64,000 nt of DNA, taken from contig NZ_JACATN010000004.1 in NCBI RefSeq assembly GCF_018603515.1, positions 761,744-825,743 of the forward strand. The letters are read 5' to 3'. Numbering within the stretch: the first letter of the stretch is position 1; the number at the start of each line of letters is the position of its first letter. The notes beneath the pieces were generated by a model that did no database searches, had not been told where the DNA came from, and saw nothing but the letters and a program-made list of their open reading frames with translations. This stretch comes from Zobellia barbeyronii. GTDB taxonomy: Bacteria; Bacteroidota; Bacteroidia; Flavobacteriales; Flavobacteriaceae. The position numbers were made by a program, and so were the translations under genes. This document shows positions 63,646 through 64,000 of this stretch, piece by piece.

Positions 63646-64000
63646 TTAATAAGGAGTCTTGTAATAAAATTTATCTTATCCAAAAAACTACAGCCAACAA
63701 TGGCTAAATTTAATACGGGTTTTGGTGCTTAATCCAAAGTTTAGTGTATTTCTATAAAGTCCACCAAATCTTTTGGATTTGGCAATTAAAATAATAAGAT
63801 AATTACAAAACAAAAAGCTCTGGCTCGCAGACCAGACGGCAACGAAAAGTTTCCTTGCCTGCCCTACTTGCCATAGGTACTGTGTTAAAAAACAAGTTTT
63901 TTCTTTAAAATTTCAGGAAACAAGTTGAGTCATCAATTTGTTATCCCGCGCAGCAAGGGCTTCATGCTTTTGCTGCTTTTTAATTTCAAAATTTGCATCG
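63646..64000. other. Intergenic end of window
   Basis: 355 bp without a supported gene. Most is AT-rich, but about 63817-63885 is notably richer in G and C (CTCGCAGACCAGACGGCAACG; CTTGCCTGCCCTACTTGCC), and a second GC-rich patch lies near 63942-63965. No RNA gene or inverted repeat could be identified. It could be the edge of an element continuing beyond the window. Confidence 0.3.

Overview
The window looks like chromosomal DNA of a marine Flavobacteriaceae member (Bacteroidota). Reasons: promoters of the TTG / TAnnTTTG type, a TonB-dependent receptor under a TPP riboswitch, imelysin and M16 protease gene sets typical of the family, and a complete flexirubin-type pigment locus with darA and darB. 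A Zobellia- or Maribacter-like genus would fit, but that is inference; no rRNA or tRNA gene is present to settle it.

Layout. 1-1524 (minus): 5' part of a TonB receptor gene with a TPP riboswitch. 1680-5532: a hybrid histidine kinase and an NtrC-type sigma-54 regulator whose convergent genes overlap at their ends. 5642-9434 (minus): five paralogous small secreted PepSY-like proteins, three of them nearly identical tandem copies, with a conserved upstream control region, interrupted by a DHCW cupin and a lipoprotein. 9487-13123 (minus): DUF4301, NadR-like kinase, PnuC-like transporter, thiamine-binding protein and an Sfp-type phosphopantetheinyl transferase. 13206-17097: ahcY, an unknown membrane protein, rpmA, rplU (with an extended C-terminus) and a DUF4199 protein. 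17265-20687: an M16 protease pair, one member catalytic and one not. 20849-24644 (minus): imelysin / di-heme oxidoreductase / imelysin. 24806-26836: an EamA transporter and two related small exported proteins.

26881-59441 is the main feature: a roughly 32-kb flexirubin (aryl polyene-dialkylresorcinol ester) locus, almost entirely on the plus strand and with many overlapping genes. Tyrosine ammonia-lyase probably supplies the 4-hydroxycinnamate starter. An adenylate-forming ligase, two carrier proteins, several ketosynthases (including a KS/chain-length-factor-like pair), a ketoreductase and three hotdog dehydratases build the polyene. DarA and DarB make the dialkylresorcinol. A halogenase-like flavoprotein, a second FAD oxidoreductase and a JmjC-type cupin are candidate tailoring enzymes. 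A BtrH-like protein, LPLAT-type acyltransferases and a C45-type lipoprotein are candidates for the ester-forming step. An ABC exporter, an MMPL-LPLAT fusion, LolA-like, lipoprotein and beta-barrel proteins are candidates for moving the pigment to the outer membrane. The PPTase at 12491-13123 could activate the carrier proteins.

59442-64000: a 49-bp tandem repeat and dispersed GCGCTCAG-type repeats, a GIY-YIG protein, recQ, ssb, and an AT-rich orphan gene at the end.
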